Position numbers and translations under genes: made by a program. A DNA stretch of 58,619 nt from Alphaproteobacteria bacterium. GTDB lineage: Bacteria > Pseudomonadota > Alphaproteobacteria > Rs-D84 > CASDRH01. Location of the stretch: contig JAOASE010000007.1 in the NCBI GenBank assembly GCA_025210155.1, positions 1-58,619 of the forward strand, in the 5' to 3' direction. Positions 44,699-54,711 of this stretch are shown here, in pieces (positions within the stretch are counted from its first letter, which is position 1; each line of letters starts with the position of its first letter). Under the pieces are notes generated by a model, which saw only the letters and a list, made by a program, of their open reading frames with translations, ran no database searches and was not told the origin of the DNA.

Positions 44699-45508
44699 CT
44701 AAAACATAGCTAAACTTATAGCCATTACTAACATACCTGAAAACAATCCTAAGATTGATAAATGATGCTTTCCATATTCTCTAGACGCAGGCAACAACTC
44801 ATCAAAAGATATATAAACCATAATTCCGGCAATTCCAGCAAATACAAACCCAAGCAAAATATCATTCAAAAATGGTCTAAGTATCGCATAACCTATCAAA
44901 GCTCCAACAGGTTCTGCTAAGCCAGATAAAAATGAATAGTAAAACGCCTTTTTCCTATCTCCTGTAGCATAAAATATAGGAACTGATACAGATATCCCTT
45001 CCGGAATATTATGTATTGCTATAGCAAAAGCTATGGAAATAGCTAAATTAGGGTCATGAAAAGCAGACATAAAAGTTGCAAATCCCTCAGGAAAATTATG
45101 TAAAGCCAATGCTAAAGCTGTAAACAAACCAATTCTCATCAACTTTCTACTATCTTTTCTACCTACTTTCAATGCATTAAGCTTTTTCTGATTCTTTTCA
45201 AATTCATGAGGATTTTCTATATTTGGTATAATCATATCTATAAATGCAGTTAATAAAACACCAAAGAAAAAAGCTCCAACAGTTATCCACTCAGATAAAT
45301 TACCTCCTAAATTATTAGAAATAATATGCTGAGCCTCAGGTAGCATTTCAACCAAAGAAACATAAATCATAACCCCTGCTGAGAATCCCAAAGAAACAGA
45401 TAAAAATTTAATATTAGCCTTCTTTATAAAAAAAGCTATAGAAGAGCCTATTCCCGTAGAAAGCCCTGCAAATAAAGTTAGTAAAAATGCAAACCAAAAA
45501 GTATTCAT
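44699..45508 (-). CDS. ZIP-family divalent metal transporter (ZupT-like)
   Basis: 269 aa, about eight membrane segments. Metal-binding motifs HNFPEGFATF and HNIPEGISVSVP lie in two central helices, with EMLPEA early and FLSGLAEPVGALIGY late, all as in ZupT. A variable cytoplasmic loop (ENPHEFEKNQKKLNALKVGR) separates TM3 and TM4. Imports zinc, and probably iron or manganese, into the cytoplasm. No Shine-Dalgarno is evident before the ATG. No Fur/Zur-like operator recognised. Stop TAG. Confidence 0.92.
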   Translation of the reverse strand: MNTFWFAFLLTLFAGLSTGIGSSIAFFIKKANIKFLSVSLGFSAGVMIYVSLVEMLPEAQHIISNNLGGNLSEWITVGAFFFGVLLTAFIDMIIPNIENPHEFEKNQKKLNALKVGRKDSRKLMRIGLFTALALALHNFPEGFATFMSAFHDPNLAISIAFAIAIHNIPEGISVSVPIFYATGDRKKAFYYSFLSGLAEPVGALIGYAILRPFLNDILLGFVFAGIAGIMVYISFDELLPASREYGKHHLSILGLFSGMLVMAISLAMF

Positions 45509-45623
45509 AACAAAATAATATCAAATTTTAACCATAAAATCTATAATTTTTAAAACATTAAGTTTGAAACTTTCAATCTAATATTCTAAACTAACAGCAA
45601 TTATAAACATTAAACAAATAAGA

Positions 45624-45998
45624 ATGGAAACAAATATAAACATTAAAGGTTTAATTATTGAAATTTCCTTTACATATGAAGATGGTAAAAAAGTTTCATA
45701 CTACTCTCTATACTTAATTAGAAAAACTTTCTCAAACCTTATCAAATATTTGGTATATGTAGATGAAAAAGATCAAGTTTTCTTTAAAATCTACTATGAT
45801 GTAGGCATTGATGACTATATATTAACTGAATATTTCGAAAGTGGATTAAAAGTAAATGGTTCTTATGTAAGCGAAGAAGAATTTAACGAAAATATTGAAA
45901 GTAAGAGATTTCGACCAGAGGAAACCGCGGCATTTAAGGAATTAATTAAAAAATTAAAGTCTAAAGAAGCCATTCCAGAAACAAATGAAAAAATTTAA
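45624..45998 (+). CDS. cytoplasmic protein, unknown (124 aa)
   Basis: Beta-rich first half (NIKGLIIEISFTYEDGKKVS, YYSLYLIRKTFSNLIKYLVY) and a charged helical C-terminus. No signal peptide. Promoter TTGAAA-N17-TAAACT at about 45565-45594; no Shine-Dalgarno; leader with AATTATAAACATTAAACAAA. Hairpin AAGCTTCTC/GAGAGGCTTTTT at 46007-46031 terminates it. Not recognised. Confidence 0.6.
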   Translation: METNINIKGLIIEISFTYEDGKKVSYYSLYLIRKTFSNLIKYLVYVDEKDQVFFKIYYDVGIDDYILTEYFESGLKVNGSYVSEEEFNENIESKRFRPEETAAFKELIKKLKSKEAIPETNEKI

Positions 45999-46131
45999 AA
46001 CACCTAAAGCTTCTCTAACGAGAGGCTTTTTATTTAAACAAAATAAAATATTGACAAATAAAATTTTAATACTATTATTAACCCCAGACTCAATTTAAAA
46101 CAATTTAAATTTAAACCTATACATTGATTTT

Positions 46132-46440
46132 ATGAAAAGTTTAAACGTTCGAGCTACGAAAGTGTTATTATCATTATTAGCCATAACTATCATGGCATGT
46201 GTTAATACCCCTGCTTCAGCTGCTAATATAAGCACTGAACAGCAAATAGAAAATTCTTTTTATTCAAGACCTAAGAAAAAAAGAAATAATAGCAAACGTA
46301 AAAAACATAAGATTAAGAAAGTAAAAAGAAAAAACTCCAGAGTTAGTCCTAGAAAAAAGAGTAACAAAACAGGAAAAGTAAAACACAAACCCTGCAGGAG
46401 TTCCAAACATAGAAATTATGATATGTTTGGCAAAAAGTAA
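46132..46440 (+). CDS. small secreted very basic protein
   Basis: 102 aa. Hydrophobic leader VLLSLLAITIMACVNTPASA, cleavable at ASA-A, or a lipobox at IMAC. The mature part has about 40% Lys/Arg (RPKKKRNNSKRKKHKIKKVK, VSPRKKSNKTGKVKHKPCRS). Promoter TTGACA-N16-TATTAT (46051-46078); leader AATTTAAACCTATAC (46109-46123), no Shine-Dalgarno. Terminator CGCCC..GGGGCG at 46449-46474. Similar in design to the 55509 product. Possible roles include DNA or surface binding, or antimicrobial action; none is shown. Confidence 0.6.
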   Translation: MKSLNVRATKVLLSLLAITIMACVNTPASAANISTEQQIENSFYSRPKKKRNNSKRKKHKIKKVKRKNSRVSPRKKSNKTGKVKHKPCRSSKHRNYDMFGKK

Positions 46441-46631
46441 CAAATCAACGCCCTTCTCCTATGAGGGGCGTTTTTAAATAATAAAACACCTATCAAAAGT
46501 TTCATTACAAATCACAAATAATTATAAATTAAACTCTTATCATAAAATCATAAAAAATTAAAAACCCTTTGATTTAATTCTAAATTTTTGATAAACTTTT
46601 CTTATGGGGAAAATAAAAGAGGATTAAAATC

Positions 46632-47486
46632 ATGAAAAATAGAATTATGATAACTGCCTTAGTCAGTCTAACTTTTACAACTAATAGTTTGTATGCTTCT
46701 GAAACTCCAACAGATTTAGAGATCAATAAAAGTATAGAAAAAAAAGAAAATCTTCCTTTCGCAATAAACAACACAGTAAAAGAAAGAGATAATAGCAAGA
46801 GGGATATGATTGTCCAAGTATATGGAGAAGGTATCGACGAAAGTGGAAAAATAGTAGATACTAGAAAAAAACATAAAGAAATAAAAACGATCAATAATAA
46901 CCGCGCCTTCAAAAACATCTATAAAAACAATCACAAAAAATATCTTTCCGACAAAAAATACGAAATTGAATATGAGATCAACGATCCTAATAAAGTTAAA
47001 AAAGTAACTAAATTCAAAAAACTAGAAAAAAATGAAGATAATAAAAACATTGAATGGGTGCCAACTAGCTCAGACAGATTAATAAAGGATGATACTTACA
47101 GAGAAGGAGAAATAAAATCCGTATATGAAGGCGAAGACAAAAAATCTCAGAAAGTAATAAATAAATTCCAAAAAATAGAAGATAAAAGAATCTCTCAATC
47201 TTATTCAACCGAAATAAAAAGCAAATTTAACGAAATCGCCATAAAACAGGATACTAGAGGAAAAATAGTTGAACTAAAAAATCTTCAATCAGAAATCAAT
47301 AATAATCCTGAAATTTCAAATTCCGACAAGAAAAAACTTCTTAGAAAAACAAAACAAGAAATCAAATTCACTAAAAAAAATCTAATAGATAAAAAAGTTA
47401 GAGATATGAATTGTAAAAATAAAAAAACAGGTAAAGAAAAAAGGCGATGCAAAAAACAAGCTAGAGCTGAAATAAAATCTTTATAA
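46632..47486 (+). CDS. secreted charged protein, unknown (284 aa)
   Basis: Signal peptide RIMITALVSLTFTTNSLYAS, then a soluble, Lys/Glu/Asn-rich, mostly helical sequence. A repeated flavour is seen in VKKVTKFKKLEK and QKVINKFQKIED. Two Cys are near the C-terminus (MNCKNKKTGKEKRRCKKQAR), probably one disulfide. It has a Shine-Dalgarno (AGAGGA 8 bases before the ATG), unlike its neighbours. Terminator at 47494. Not recognised. Confidence 0.7.
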   Translation: MKNRIMITALVSLTFTTNSLYASETPTDLEINKSIEKKENLPFAINNTVKERDNSKRDMIVQVYGEGIDESGKIVDTRKKHKEIKTINNNRAFKNIYKNNHKKYLSDKKYEIEYEINDPNKVKKVTKFKKLEKNEDNKNIEWVPTSSDRLIKDDTYREGEIKSVYEGEDKKSQKVINKFQKIEDKRISQSYSTEIKSKFNEIAIKQDTRGKIVELKNLQSEINNNPEISNSDKKKLLRKTKQEIKFTKKNLIDKKVRDMNCKNKKTGKEKRRCKKQARAEIKSL

Positions 47487-47493
47487 AAAATAA

Positions 47494-47526
47494 AAGGGGC
47501 CAATTTTCCGATATTAGCCCCTTTTT
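47494..47526. terminator. bidirectional terminator
   Basis: GGGGC-AAT ... AT-TT-GCCCC stem with AAAA on the left and TTTTT on the right, at the end of the 46632 gene. Confidence 0.75.
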
Positions 47527-47601
47527 CCCGAATAGTCGGAAACTATGAAAACCTTCCCTACGCGTTTCACAGCCTCCTGGAGTCTGCCCCCCTGTCATAT
47601 T
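47527..47601. other. GC-richer structured spacer of unknown role
   Basis: Contains two mutually exclusive hairpins, CCGA-ATAG-TCGG and ATAGT-CGGAA-ACTAT (47529-47549), and a palindromic hairpin CAG-C-CTC-CTG-GAG-T-CTG (47570-47586), then CCCCCC. Composition differs from the AT-rich surroundings. No ORF. It may be the 3' region of the leucine-rich gene on minus, or a small RNA. Confidence 0.4.
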
Positions 47602-48042
47602 TTAACTTACTTCAACGGTATCTTCACCGACTGAAATAAGGCTCAAATTAGGATTGTTCTTCCGAATTAATTTTTTTAAACTCAAAGGACAAATAACCTT
47701 CTCCAGCTTTTTGTTATAAGAAACATTAAGGCTTTTGATTTTATTTTCATCCAAATTCAAAACTTTTAATTTTTTCAGATATTTAATCCCAGGCATATCT
47801 TTTACTTTAATGCCGGAATTAGATAAATCCAAAACTTCAGCTTCCTGAATGCTTTCTATAGTGAAAACTCCAGGATAGTTTTTCTGAGAAAACTCCACAA
47901 GTAAGGTAAGTTCCTTAACTTTAATAGAATTATCTACTTGATTAATACTTTCATTCTCAAGAGGTTTTGAATTCTCTTTTCGAATACTGCTATGCCCTAC
48001 AAGAGAGATACACAACAACAATAAAAAAATAATTTTTTTCAT
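47602..48042 (-). CDS. secreted leucine-rich-repeat-like protein
   Basis: 146 aa. Signal peptide KKIIFLLLLCISLVGHSS, then from about residue 60 LRR-like turns: AEVLDLSNSGIKVKDMPGIK, LKKLKVLNLDENKIKSLNVS, KKLEKVICP. Two or three repeats, short for the fold. Promoter TTGACA-N17-TATAAA on minus (about 48085-48114); leader GTTTAACTAAACAAAATA, no Shine-Dalgarno. LRR proteins mediate protein contacts; target unknown. Confidence 0.65.
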   Translation of the reverse strand: MKKIIFLLLLCISLVGHSSIRKENSKPLENESINQVDNSIKVKELTLLVEFSQKNYPGVFTIESIQEAEVLDLSNSGIKVKDMPGIKYLKKLKVLNLDENKIKSLNVSYNKKLEKVICPLSLKKLIRKNNPNLSLISVGEDTVEVS

Positions 48043-48152
48043 GGTATATTTTGTTTAGTTAAACTTCAAATCTTATTTATAATAAATTTATACACTCTCA
48101 ACAATTATTTGTCAAGTAAAAATGTCAAAAAAATATTTTTTATCCTCTTATT

Positions 48153-48180
48153 TTGACTTTCAAAAACAAATCCTTATAAT
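48153..48180 (+). promoter_or_regulatory. promoter of pheA
   Basis: TTGACT (48153-48158), 16-base spacer, TATAAT (48175-48180), 26 bases before the ATG. Confidence 0.8.
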
Positions 48181-48206
48181 AAAACCTCAAAAGAAAGGAA
48201 ACTTTA

Positions 48207-49031
48207 ATGAGTAAAATAGCATATCAAGGCACAACCGGCGCCTATTCTAACGCAATCTGTATAAAATCACACCCAGAACACGAAGCAATTGGGTTTAATT
48301 CCTTTCAAGACTGCTTTAACGCCCTTTCAAACAAAGAGGTAGATATAGCGATGATACCTGTAAGAAACTCCATAACTGGTAGAGTTTCCGAATCTCATAT
48401 AATACTTCCAAAACTAGAAGGGCTAGAAATAGTCAAAGAAATAAAATTTGCTATTAATCACTGCCTTTTAGGAAATAAAGATAGTTCCCTAGAAAGCATC
48501 CAAAGAGTATATTCACATCCTCAAGCACTTATGCAATGTAAAAAACATATTGAAGATATCGCTGCAAGCCCTAAAACCTTCTCAGACACAGCTGAAGCTG
48601 CTCAATATATAAAAGGTAAAGGAAACAATGAAGCAGCATCTGTATCATCAGAAATATGCGCTGAACTATATGACCTAAAAATCCTAGCAAAAAACTTTCA
48701 AGACAAAGCTGGTAACGCAACTACATTCTTCGTATTCAAAAGAAAAAATGGAAACACTCCAGAATTTGATAACACGAAATCATATACATCTTCTATAATA
48801 CTAACAACTAAGGAAGGTCATTCTCAATTATACAAAGCATTAGGAGCCTTCGCTAACCACAATATAAATCTAACAAACATAGAAAACTTTACTGGCGGAC
48901 AATATGCAAAGTTTTTCCTATCATTCGAAGGACACATCAACGAAGAAAATTGTAAAAAATGTCTAGAAGATCTAAAAGAACTTTCTCAAGAAATAAAAAT
49001 ACTAGGCTCTTACGAAACTATCGAAATATAA
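48207..49031 (+). CDS. pheA: prephenate dehydratase
   Basis: 274 aa, converts prephenate to phenylpyruvate in phenylalanine synthesis. N-terminal PDT domain (KIAYQGTTGAYSNAI, DIAMIPVRNSITGRV, VYSHPQALMQCKKH, EAASVSSEICAELY) and C-terminal ACT domain (LYKALGAFANHNINLTNIEN). Two motifs deviate: the catalytic TRF triad reads TTF (GNATTFFVF), and the Phe-binding ESRP region reads ENFTGGQYA, so activity or feedback may differ. AAAGGAAA before the ATG. No other aromatic genes are adjacent. Confidence 0.88.
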   Translation: MSKIAYQGTTGAYSNAICIKSHPEHEAIGFNSFQDCFNALSNKEVDIAMIPVRNSITGRVSESHIILPKLEGLEIVKEIKFAINHCLLGNKDSSLESIQRVYSHPQALMQCKKHIEDIAASPKTFSDTAEAAQYIKGKGNNEAASVSSEICAELYDLKILAKNFQDKAGNATTFFVFKRKNGNTPEFDNTKSYTSSIILTTKEGHSQLYKALGAFANHNINLTNIENFTGGQYAKFFLSFEGHINEENCKKCLEDLKELSQEIKILGSYETIEI

Positions 49032-49057
49032 AAAAGCTCCCAACTGGGAGCCTCTTT

Positions 49058-49573
49058 TTAATCTTTAACATTCAAACTTAAAAACCTATCAAAATAGATC
49101 GTATAATTGTTTTCAGGAATATCATCCATAGTATAGATTTCTTTAGACGGTGTACTACCTCTATAAGACTCTCCATATTTTTTTAAAATAATTTTAGAAG
49201 ATTTTTTTTCATCCAACTTATCACTAATATCTATTCCCTTAACTGACGGAACAACGTCAACAACCTCTTCTATTTCATTATCAGACTGCTTCAAACCAAC
49301 CAAGCTGTTTTCCTCTAAATCATAAATTTCTTCTATTAGCATTAATTTTTCAACGGAAACTTCATCAAGATAAGGCTCAACAAAGTTTATTAAATCTTTT
49401 TGAAGCTCATCTATAACAATAGAATAATCATCACTATTAGAATAATTCTTTAAAAGATTTGTCATATTCATATCAAGTTCTTTCAAACTTTCTTCATCCA
49501 AAAGAAACAAATCTATAGGTATTAACATATTAGGACTTTGAAATTCCTCTTCTGCTATTAATTTTTTATCCAT
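49058..49573 (-). CDS. acidic cytoplasmic protein, unknown (171 aa)
   Basis: Begins MDKKLIAEEEFQSPNMLIP. Strongly acidic and helical (LLDEESLKELDMNMTNLLKN, IEEIYDLEENSLVG), with a basic C-terminal tail (KIILKKYGESYRGS). GGGGAG 4 bases before the ATG at 49573 supports this start over the one six codons upstream. Its terminator overlaps that of pheA (CCCAACTGGGAG). Composition resembles the 52037 product, but I see no alignable motif. Confidence 0.6.
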   Translation of the reverse strand: MDKKLIAEEEFQSPNMLIPIDLFLLDEESLKELDMNMTNLLKNYSNSDDYSIVIDELQKDLINFVEPYLDEVSVEKLMLIEEIYDLEENSLVGLKQSDNEIEEVVDVVPSVKGIDISDKLDEKKSSKIILKKYGESYRGSTPSKEIYTMDDIPENNYTIYFDRFLSLNVKD

Positions 49574-49756
49574 TATCTCCCCTTTTCCCATTCTCCATAA
49601 TAAAAAATATCAGAAAATCAAATAAATGTCAAAGTCTTTCCAAAAAAGGATTAAAAACCTAAGGTTTCTAGGGATTTAAAGCACAACCTCTAAAACTATA
49701 AATAATAGAAAAAATGATTTTTTAAAAAAATCCCCGAACAAATCGAGGATTTTATA

Positions 49757-50935
<1,179 letters not shown>

Positions 50936-51092
50936 TTATATAAGATTATTAATACGAAGTGATTATACTCCCATCCAAAAATATAGCAATAAAAAAAGCC
51001 TAACCCTCGGACAAAGGTTAGACTTAAAACTTAGTATGAGCAATATACCAGTTGTTTTATCAATAACTATTTTATAAACTTAATAAGGATCG

Positions 51093-51299
51093 TTATCCTT
51101 TATTATCTTCTTGATCGAAACTACCTGTTCCACCATAATTTTTATAAAAAGGCACTTTTCTTTTGTGCTCGGCATCATAACTGTCAAATCCAAAAGAATT
51201 ACCTTTAGGATCTTCTTTTTGAAAGGCATGTTGCCCAACAATACCGATAAACACATCTGCATTTGCAAAAGCAAAACTTGAAGTCGTTTGATTTCTCAT
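51093..51299 (-). CDS. small soluble protein, unknown (68 aa)
   Basis: MRNQTTSSFAFANADVFIGI then VGQHAFQKEDPKGNSFGFDS, polar and Gly/Asn-rich. Chosen over the overlapping frame at 51080-51274 because the upstream DNA has a promoter (TTGACA-N16-TAGATT on minus, about 51352-51380) and the leader TAGTTTAAACCTAAAAAAC (51309-51327) directed to the ATG at 51299. No Shine-Dalgarno. Not recognised; ribosomally made peptide or toxin-like roles cannot be judged. Confidence 0.5.
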   Translation of the reverse strand: MRNQTTSSFAFANADVFIGIVGQHAFQKEDPKGNSFGFDSYDAEHKRKVPFYKNYGGTGSFDQEDNKG

Positions 51300-51741
51300 A
51301 ACTCTATTGTTTTTTAGGTTTAAACTATATTAACAATATCAAATCTACTCCTTTTATATGAAATGTCAATGAATAAAAATATATTCCTATCAAAACACAA
51401 CTTTAAGACAATGTATTAAAAAAGCCCCTCTTTAAAAATAAAAGGGGACTCTAACATTAATCTAATCTATTAAATCTATCTTATGAAAAGAAAATTCAAA
51501 AATACAACAATAAAAACATTATATCATAATTATATATCCTATACAAACGAAAAAAGGCCCCTACTATTAAATAGTAGAAGCCCTTTCCCTTTTTTTTAAC
51601 CTTAATATGAAAAATGCCCCTTGACATCTCCTTCAAAAATATTTGTACAAAACAATTATAACATATAATATAAAATATACAAATAAAAAAAGACCTCTTT
51701 AAAAAAAGAAGTCCTTTAAACTAACCTAAAATATAAAAAAA
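51300..51741. other. 442-base intergenic region with terminators and a promoter
   Basis: Holds the promoter/leader of the 51093 gene; a hairpin CCTACTATT-AAAT-AGTAG near 51558-51583 flanked by A and T tracts, probably a bidirectional terminator; a minus promoter-like TTGTAT-N16-TATAAT near 51655-51685 leading to GAAGGAG (51632-51638) without a credible ORF; and a hairpin of AAAGAGGTC/GACTTCTTT type at 51692-51715. Confidence 0.45.
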
Positions 51742-51912
51742 TTAATTCAGCTGTGATAATTTTGCAGCAACATACTGCGGATCCTCGTTAGGATCATCCC
51801 ACAACCGTCTTAAAATATCATCTTCGGAGCTTGCCTCAACAGGAATTACTCCTTTTTCTTGCTGTTCGTGTATATGTATTACTACATCACAATGTTTTTC
51901 AAAATTTCCCAT
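51742..51912 (-). CDS. small acidic protein, unknown (56 aa)
   Basis: MGNFEKHCDVVIHIHEQQEK then GVIPVEASSEDDILRRLWDD and PNEDPQYVAAKLSQLN. Too short for a 60-codon cut-off. The leader ATGATTTAAACCTGATTTTG (51913-51932) directly precedes the ATG, matching the motif of other unknown genes, and a TATAAT-like box is upstream (about 51950). A cytoplasmic, helical, acidic peptide. No Shine-Dalgarno. Not recognised. Confidence 0.5.
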   Translation of the reverse strand: MGNFEKHCDVVIHIHEQQEKGVIPVEASSEDDILRRLWDDPNEDPQYVAAKLSQLN

Positions 51913-52036
51913 CAAAATCAGGTTTAAATCATTAATAATAACACAACTCTATAATATTAAACAAAAAATTGCAAGAAAAAAGAGCTCTGTCAATAAAACA
52001 AAGCTCAGTTTCCCCCTTTTACAGTATAGCCTACTA

Positions 52037-53587
52037 CTATTCAACTATACTATTTCCACCCTTAGCCCTTTCGGCTATTTTATCACCAGACATAAGATTT
52101 TCCCCTTCAGCCTGATTAAACTCTTCTTCAAAATTATCCTCACCTTCAATAACATCTAAACCACTATAATAATATAACATATCATAAGATTTAGTCTCTA
52201 TATCATTCTCTTTATTGAAATCCTCTATTTCCTTTCTATTAATCTTTTCTTCTTCTTCAACTCTTTCTTCCATAGTTCTAATCATAGCATAAAGAGAATT
52301 ATCCCTTTGTGCTAAATCTATAAATAAATCTGAAGTCTCCTTAGTCCTAACTTTATCATCTAAAATTAAAGTATTAATTAATTTACCCTCAACACAATAT
52401 ATAGCAGAACCACTTTCATAAGGTAATAAGCACTCTTGTAATTTTAAATATTCTTTTTTATCACTATCATAAAGCCCCTTGATTTTATTAACCGCAAATT
52501 CATTAAAATCATTTCTTAATATGTCGGCAACCTCTTCATATTCACCTGGATTATTACTATCTACAAAACTCAATAACTCTTTATCTTTCTGAACCTTAAA
52601 CTTCCATAAAACAGATAACACCTTATAATTAACACTGCTTCTAGACATATAGGTTTCTTGACCATTAGAAATACTATCCTCTATAATAGAATATATACAA
52701 AAATCCTTTAAATATTTATCACATTCTAAACAAAACTCGTCTGATGTATATTCAGATAAAGTAGAAAGTCTCATTTTAACTTCAATAAAATACTTATCAA
52801 TATTCTTAAACATATAATCTAAAAACTTTTGCTCAAGCATATTAATAATATCTATTTTTCTATCTTTATCAAAAAGATGATTAAAAGTAAATCTCAATAA
52901 ATTTTTAAAATCATCCAAACTAGAATCTTCTAAAGAAAACTCTTCCCAAAGATCATCTATCCTTTTATCTAGTATAGAATGTCCCCTATCACTAGCATTA
53001 AAAAGATCTTTAACTGAAAGAATCAAAGCTAACTTATCCAATTCAAACTCTTCAACATTTTCCTCTATAAAATCCAAAGATTTATTTTTAATATCAGCCA
53101 ATAATTCCTCTTGAATCTTTGTATTTCTAATAGGAGCAACATAATTATCAATATCTCTATCTAACTTATCGTCAACACTTTCAAAAACAGGAGCATCTTC
53201 ATTACCTAAAAATGCAAGTGAATAATCATAATTATCCCAAAAACCCACATAATACCTTTGATCCAAAACATCTATAACTTCATTCTTTAGACTAGGATCA
53301 TCAATCCAATTAGCAAGAGCATACTTTCTTCTTTTGAAATCATCTTCATCAGCTGTATTATCCGCTTCTTCTTCCTTCTCAATATCCTTTAACTTAGAAA
53401 CAATAGCATTATCTACTTGATCAGCAACATCAACCAAAACATATCTTTGTATACTAGCCATCTCCCCCTTAAATTCAGGAGTATCAATATTTTCTTTTTT
53501 TATATCCGATAATAAATTTCGCAAGATTAATTCTGGAATATTTAATCCTTCAGAATTATTTTCACTAGAATATCTTTCTTCAGTCAT
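52037..53587 (-). CDS. large acidic cytoplasmic protein, unknown (516 aa)
   Basis: Highly acidic, mainly helical, no signal peptide. Phrases: NIPELILRNLLSDIKKENID, RRKYALANWIDDPSLKNEVI, SLDFIEENVEEFELDKLALI, DKRIDDLWEEFSLED, YNKxxx-free central part, and an acidic tail EGEDNFEEEFNQAEGENLMS. Repeated short helical units of similar size suggest an alpha-solenoid, but I see no named repeat. AAGGATCC before the ATG is a weak ribosome site. Lies in the queA-tgt accessory stretch. Stop TAG. Confidence 0.65.
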   Translation of the reverse strand: MTEERYSSENNSEGLNIPELILRNLLSDIKKENIDTPEFKGEMASIQRYVLVDVADQVDNAIVSKLKDIEKEEEADNTADEDDFKRRKYALANWIDDPSLKNEVIDVLDQRYYVGFWDNYDYSLAFLGNEDAPVFESVDDKLDRDIDNYVAPIRNTKIQEELLADIKNKSLDFIEENVEEFELDKLALILSVKDLFNASDRGHSILDKRIDDLWEEFSLEDSSLDDFKNLLRFTFNHLFDKDRKIDIINMLEQKFLDYMFKNIDKYFIEVKMRLSTLSEYTSDEFCLECDKYLKDFCIYSIIEDSISNGQETYMSRSSVNYKVLSVLWKFKVQKDKELLSFVDSNNPGEYEEVADILRNDFNEFAVNKIKGLYDSDKKEYLKLQECLLPYESGSAIYCVEGKLINTLILDDKVRTKETSDLFIDLAQRDNSLYAMIRTMEERVEEEEKINRKEIEDFNKENDIETKSYDMLYYYSGLDVIEGEDNFEEEFNQAEGENLMSGDKIAERAKGGNSIVE

Positions 53588-53838
53588 GACAAGGATCCTT
53601 TTTCATAAAAGTTTTTCTCCTCACAATCATTTATAGAACTATAAAATAGAAGTGTCAATTAAAATATAAATTTTAAAATAAAACTAAACTTTTCTCTTGA
53701 AAAACCAAAACGAATCAGTAGTATATCCCTACTAAATAACTTTAAACATATATTCCTATTTATTAAAATGTTAATAAATAGTACTAAATATTAAACAACA
53801 AACTACAAGTACGATTTAAACCTAAAATTTAAAAAAGA

Positions 53839-54534
53839 ATGAAAGTTAGAAAAACATTAGTAAGCATCATTGTGTTAATATTCCTAAGTCTTTCTGGATT
53901 ATACTCTCAAAGATATACTCCAATAGAACTTAAAAAAGTAACACATCTAAAAGAAATTAAAAATCTATACCAATATGGTGATTTCGATAAAAAAGAAGAA
54001 TATAAAAATCTTATGTGTTTTACGGTAAAAGACTTTGTACTTATTTTTGATAGGTTTGAAAAGAAAAATCCTAAAACATTCTATTTCTTTAACAGCACAA
54101 ATGGAGAATTAATCTTCAACAGCAAAGAAAATAAGATTAACTTTATAGGATCTTTTATTGATGAACACAAAAAAATACACCTTCTATTTAAGGATAAAAA
54201 GGATAAAATGTTTATGTATAATGGTGAAGATGAGTTAACCGAACTCTCTCTACCAACACACATAACCAATCCTAAACCTGTTACAATTATAGACGAAGAA
54301 ATACTCTGGACAGATGGAAGGACTTTTAAAGTTTATAAAGGAAAACACGCTATTTCTGGTGTTAGAGCTAAAATAAAGAGATCCATCTATAGCTTAGAAC
54401 TTGGAGATCTTAAAGAAAACTTCTACTCTGCCTTAAGAGGTAGTGAGGGTTTTGGCTTTAAAGAGAAAAAAGAATACGCTGAAAAATTATTCTCAATCAA
54501 AAAATCAGCTGAAAAATATGGAATTGATTTCTAA
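53839..54534 (+). CDS. secreted tandem-family protein A
   Basis: 231 aa. Signal peptide LVSIIVLIFLSLSGLYS-QRY. Shares a module order with the next genes: LKEIKNL near the start, a strand motif FTVKDFVLIFDR, a FNSTNGELIFN hairpin, NPKPVTIIDEEILWTDGR and a C-terminal KKSAEKYGIDF. Leader ATTTAAACCTAAAATTTAAA (53814-53833) just before the ATG; no Shine-Dalgarno. Terminator GCCTCC/GGGGGC at about 54590-54608. The beta-strand-rich body may form a small sheet or half propeller. Function unknown; first member of a family in 53.8-57.6 kb. Confidence 0.7.
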   Translation: MKVRKTLVSIIVLIFLSLSGLYSQRYTPIELKKVTHLKEIKNLYQYGDFDKKEEYKNLMCFTVKDFVLIFDRFEKKNPKTFYFFNSTNGELIFNSKENKINFIGSFIDEHKKIHLLFKDKKDKMFMYNGEDELTELSLPTHITNPKPVTIIDEEILWTDGRTFKVYKGKHAISGVRAKIKRSIYSLELGDLKENFYSALRGSEGFGFKEKKEYAEKLFSIKKSAEKYGIDF

Positions 54535-54711
54535 TCAACGAAGATTTTGAGGGATAAATACCCTCCTACTAATTTTTTTCACAGTCTGAAGCCTCCTAAC
54601 GGGGGCTTCTATCTTTTTATATCCCTGTACAAAAATACTTATTGACAAACAATTTGCCATAATCTAAAATTGTCGAGTAAAAACAATGTAAACCACCTAA
54701 AATTTATATAA

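Noticed and set aside
51080-51274. Alternative 64-aa minus frame
   Set aside because: The overlapping frame starting at 51299 has the promoter and leader motif; this one has none.
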